Notes under the pieces: generated by a model
What the model saw: only the letters and a program-made list of their open reading frames with translations
What the model was told of the DNA's origin: nothing
The model's database searches: none
NCBI GenBank assembly: GCA_946803715.1
Contig: CAMPET010000264.1
Location: forward strand, 14,250-49,168
Direction of reading: 5' to 3'
Length of the DNA: 34,919 bases
Source: Beroe ovata
Lineage: Eukaryota; Ctenophora; Nuda; Beroida; Beroidae
Part shown: piece after piece, positions 31,863 through 34,919 of the stretch
How the letters are laid out: each line of letters starts with the position of its first letter
Numbering within the stretch: the stretch's first letter is position 1
Position numbers and translations under genes: made by a program

Positions 31863-34377
<2,515 letters not shown>

Positions 34378-34850
34378 ATTTGGATTTTGGTACGAGCAAC
34401 GACAACTTCCAAAGATCAATTTATCGAAATGAACTTTGGTAATTGCTAACCAAGGCTATACAGCGGCTGGCCAATCAGAGCGCTCTGTAATAACGCGTGA
34501 GCTTATGGCGAGCTCTCATTGGTTGCCCAGTACCGCACGTGACTGTCCCGACCGCCTACGTAACCGGGTTACATTGCAGTTGTCATGGTGATATGGGAAA
34601 TACCTTGCAGTACCACGAGAAATTTGACTCCGCGTTCTTTACCTTATTATAACAATTCCAGACATTTCTACCCCTACATTCTCGAATCGCGGGAACATCA
34701 CATACACCCTATAGTTGTCGCGCTCCTATTGGTTTATGTGGAAACACGTGGCATGGACTGAGCTCTCTGATTGGCCAGAGTCATATTGCCACGTGGAGCC
34801 TTCAGGCTCACCACGTGACTTATTTACTGCCATATTACATACCTCACACA
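34378..34850 (-). promoter_or_regulatory. Alpha-tubulin upstream region with repeated CCAAT and CACGTG boxes
   Basis: Upstream of the tubulin ATG are four CCAAT boxes in either orientation (34471, 34518, 34728, 34770) and four CACGTG hexamers (34536, 34745, 34790, 34812). Two of the CCAAT boxes share a larger context, gagctctc followed by attgg (34510 and 34761). Such a dense, repeated arrangement is expected of a strong housekeeping promoter. Which side of it is used, and whether another gene starts beyond the window, cannot be seen. Confidence 0.6.
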
Positions 34851-34860
34851 ATCTCTGTGT

Positions 34861-34919
34861 GCAAAGATGTGTGTGTGGGTATGTATGTGTATGTGTATGT
34901 GTGTGTGTGTGTGTGTGTG
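34861..34919. repeat. (TG)n / (TATG)n microsatellite at the right edge
   Basis: gtgtgtgtgg then tatgtatgtgtatgtg runs into pure TG up to the end of the window. Confidence 0.95.

Overview
This is nuclear DNA from an animal. It carries a TGF-beta/BMP type I receptor (a metazoan-only family), a rhodopsin-like GPCR, alpha-tubulin and an exocyst subunit, all split by GT-AG introns, many only 80-130 bp. The compact layout, nested genes and an AT-leaning background with CpG-rich inserts would fit an early-branching, small-genome animal such as a sponge. The phylum is an inference I cannot prove from one window. I see no bacterial, organellar or viral segment.

Layout. The left edge is a ~159-bp tandem repeat, then a partial acyl-CoA-binding protein gene (-). 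FBXW2 (-, 1108-2961) is separated by about 1 kb of divergent promoter region, holding a 66-bp perfect palindrome, from a tight plus-strand run: RAD51C (3964-5467), LSM1 (5847-6493), NOP14 (7018-10806) and an unrecognised single-pass, probably mitochondrial protein (11047-11763). Converging on that run is EXOC1/SEC3 (-, 12537-21362, 19 coding exons, 895 aa). One of its introns holds a complete two-exon gene (14685-15520, same strand) for an unrecognised 237-aa protein with an N-myristoylation-type start.

EXOC1 is head-to-head (303 bp) with a type I TGF-beta family receptor (+, 21666-30180, 10 coding exons, 515 aa). Its eighth intron contains a complete rhodopsin-like GPCR gene on the opposite strand (27041-28391). 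Last comes alpha-tubulin (-, 31863-34377, 451 aa) with its first intron directly after the ATG, a 94-bp hAT-like MITE in its third coding intron, and a CCAAT/CACGTG-rich upstream region.

The genes cover RNA metabolism (LSM1, NOP14), recombination (RAD51C), ubiquitin ligase adaptor function (FBXW2), exocytosis (EXOC1), lipid carriage (ACBP), signalling (receptor, GPCR) and cytoskeleton (tubulin). They do not form one pathway. All exon joins were derived by hand from splice motifs, reading-frame continuity and recalled family sequence, and every complete model sums to a multiple of three. The most unusual observations are the two nested genes, a Walker A lysine-to-cysteine change in RAD51C, a shortened GS box in the receptor, three splice sites embedded in local tandem duplications, and five single-N gaps that all fall at tandem repeats.
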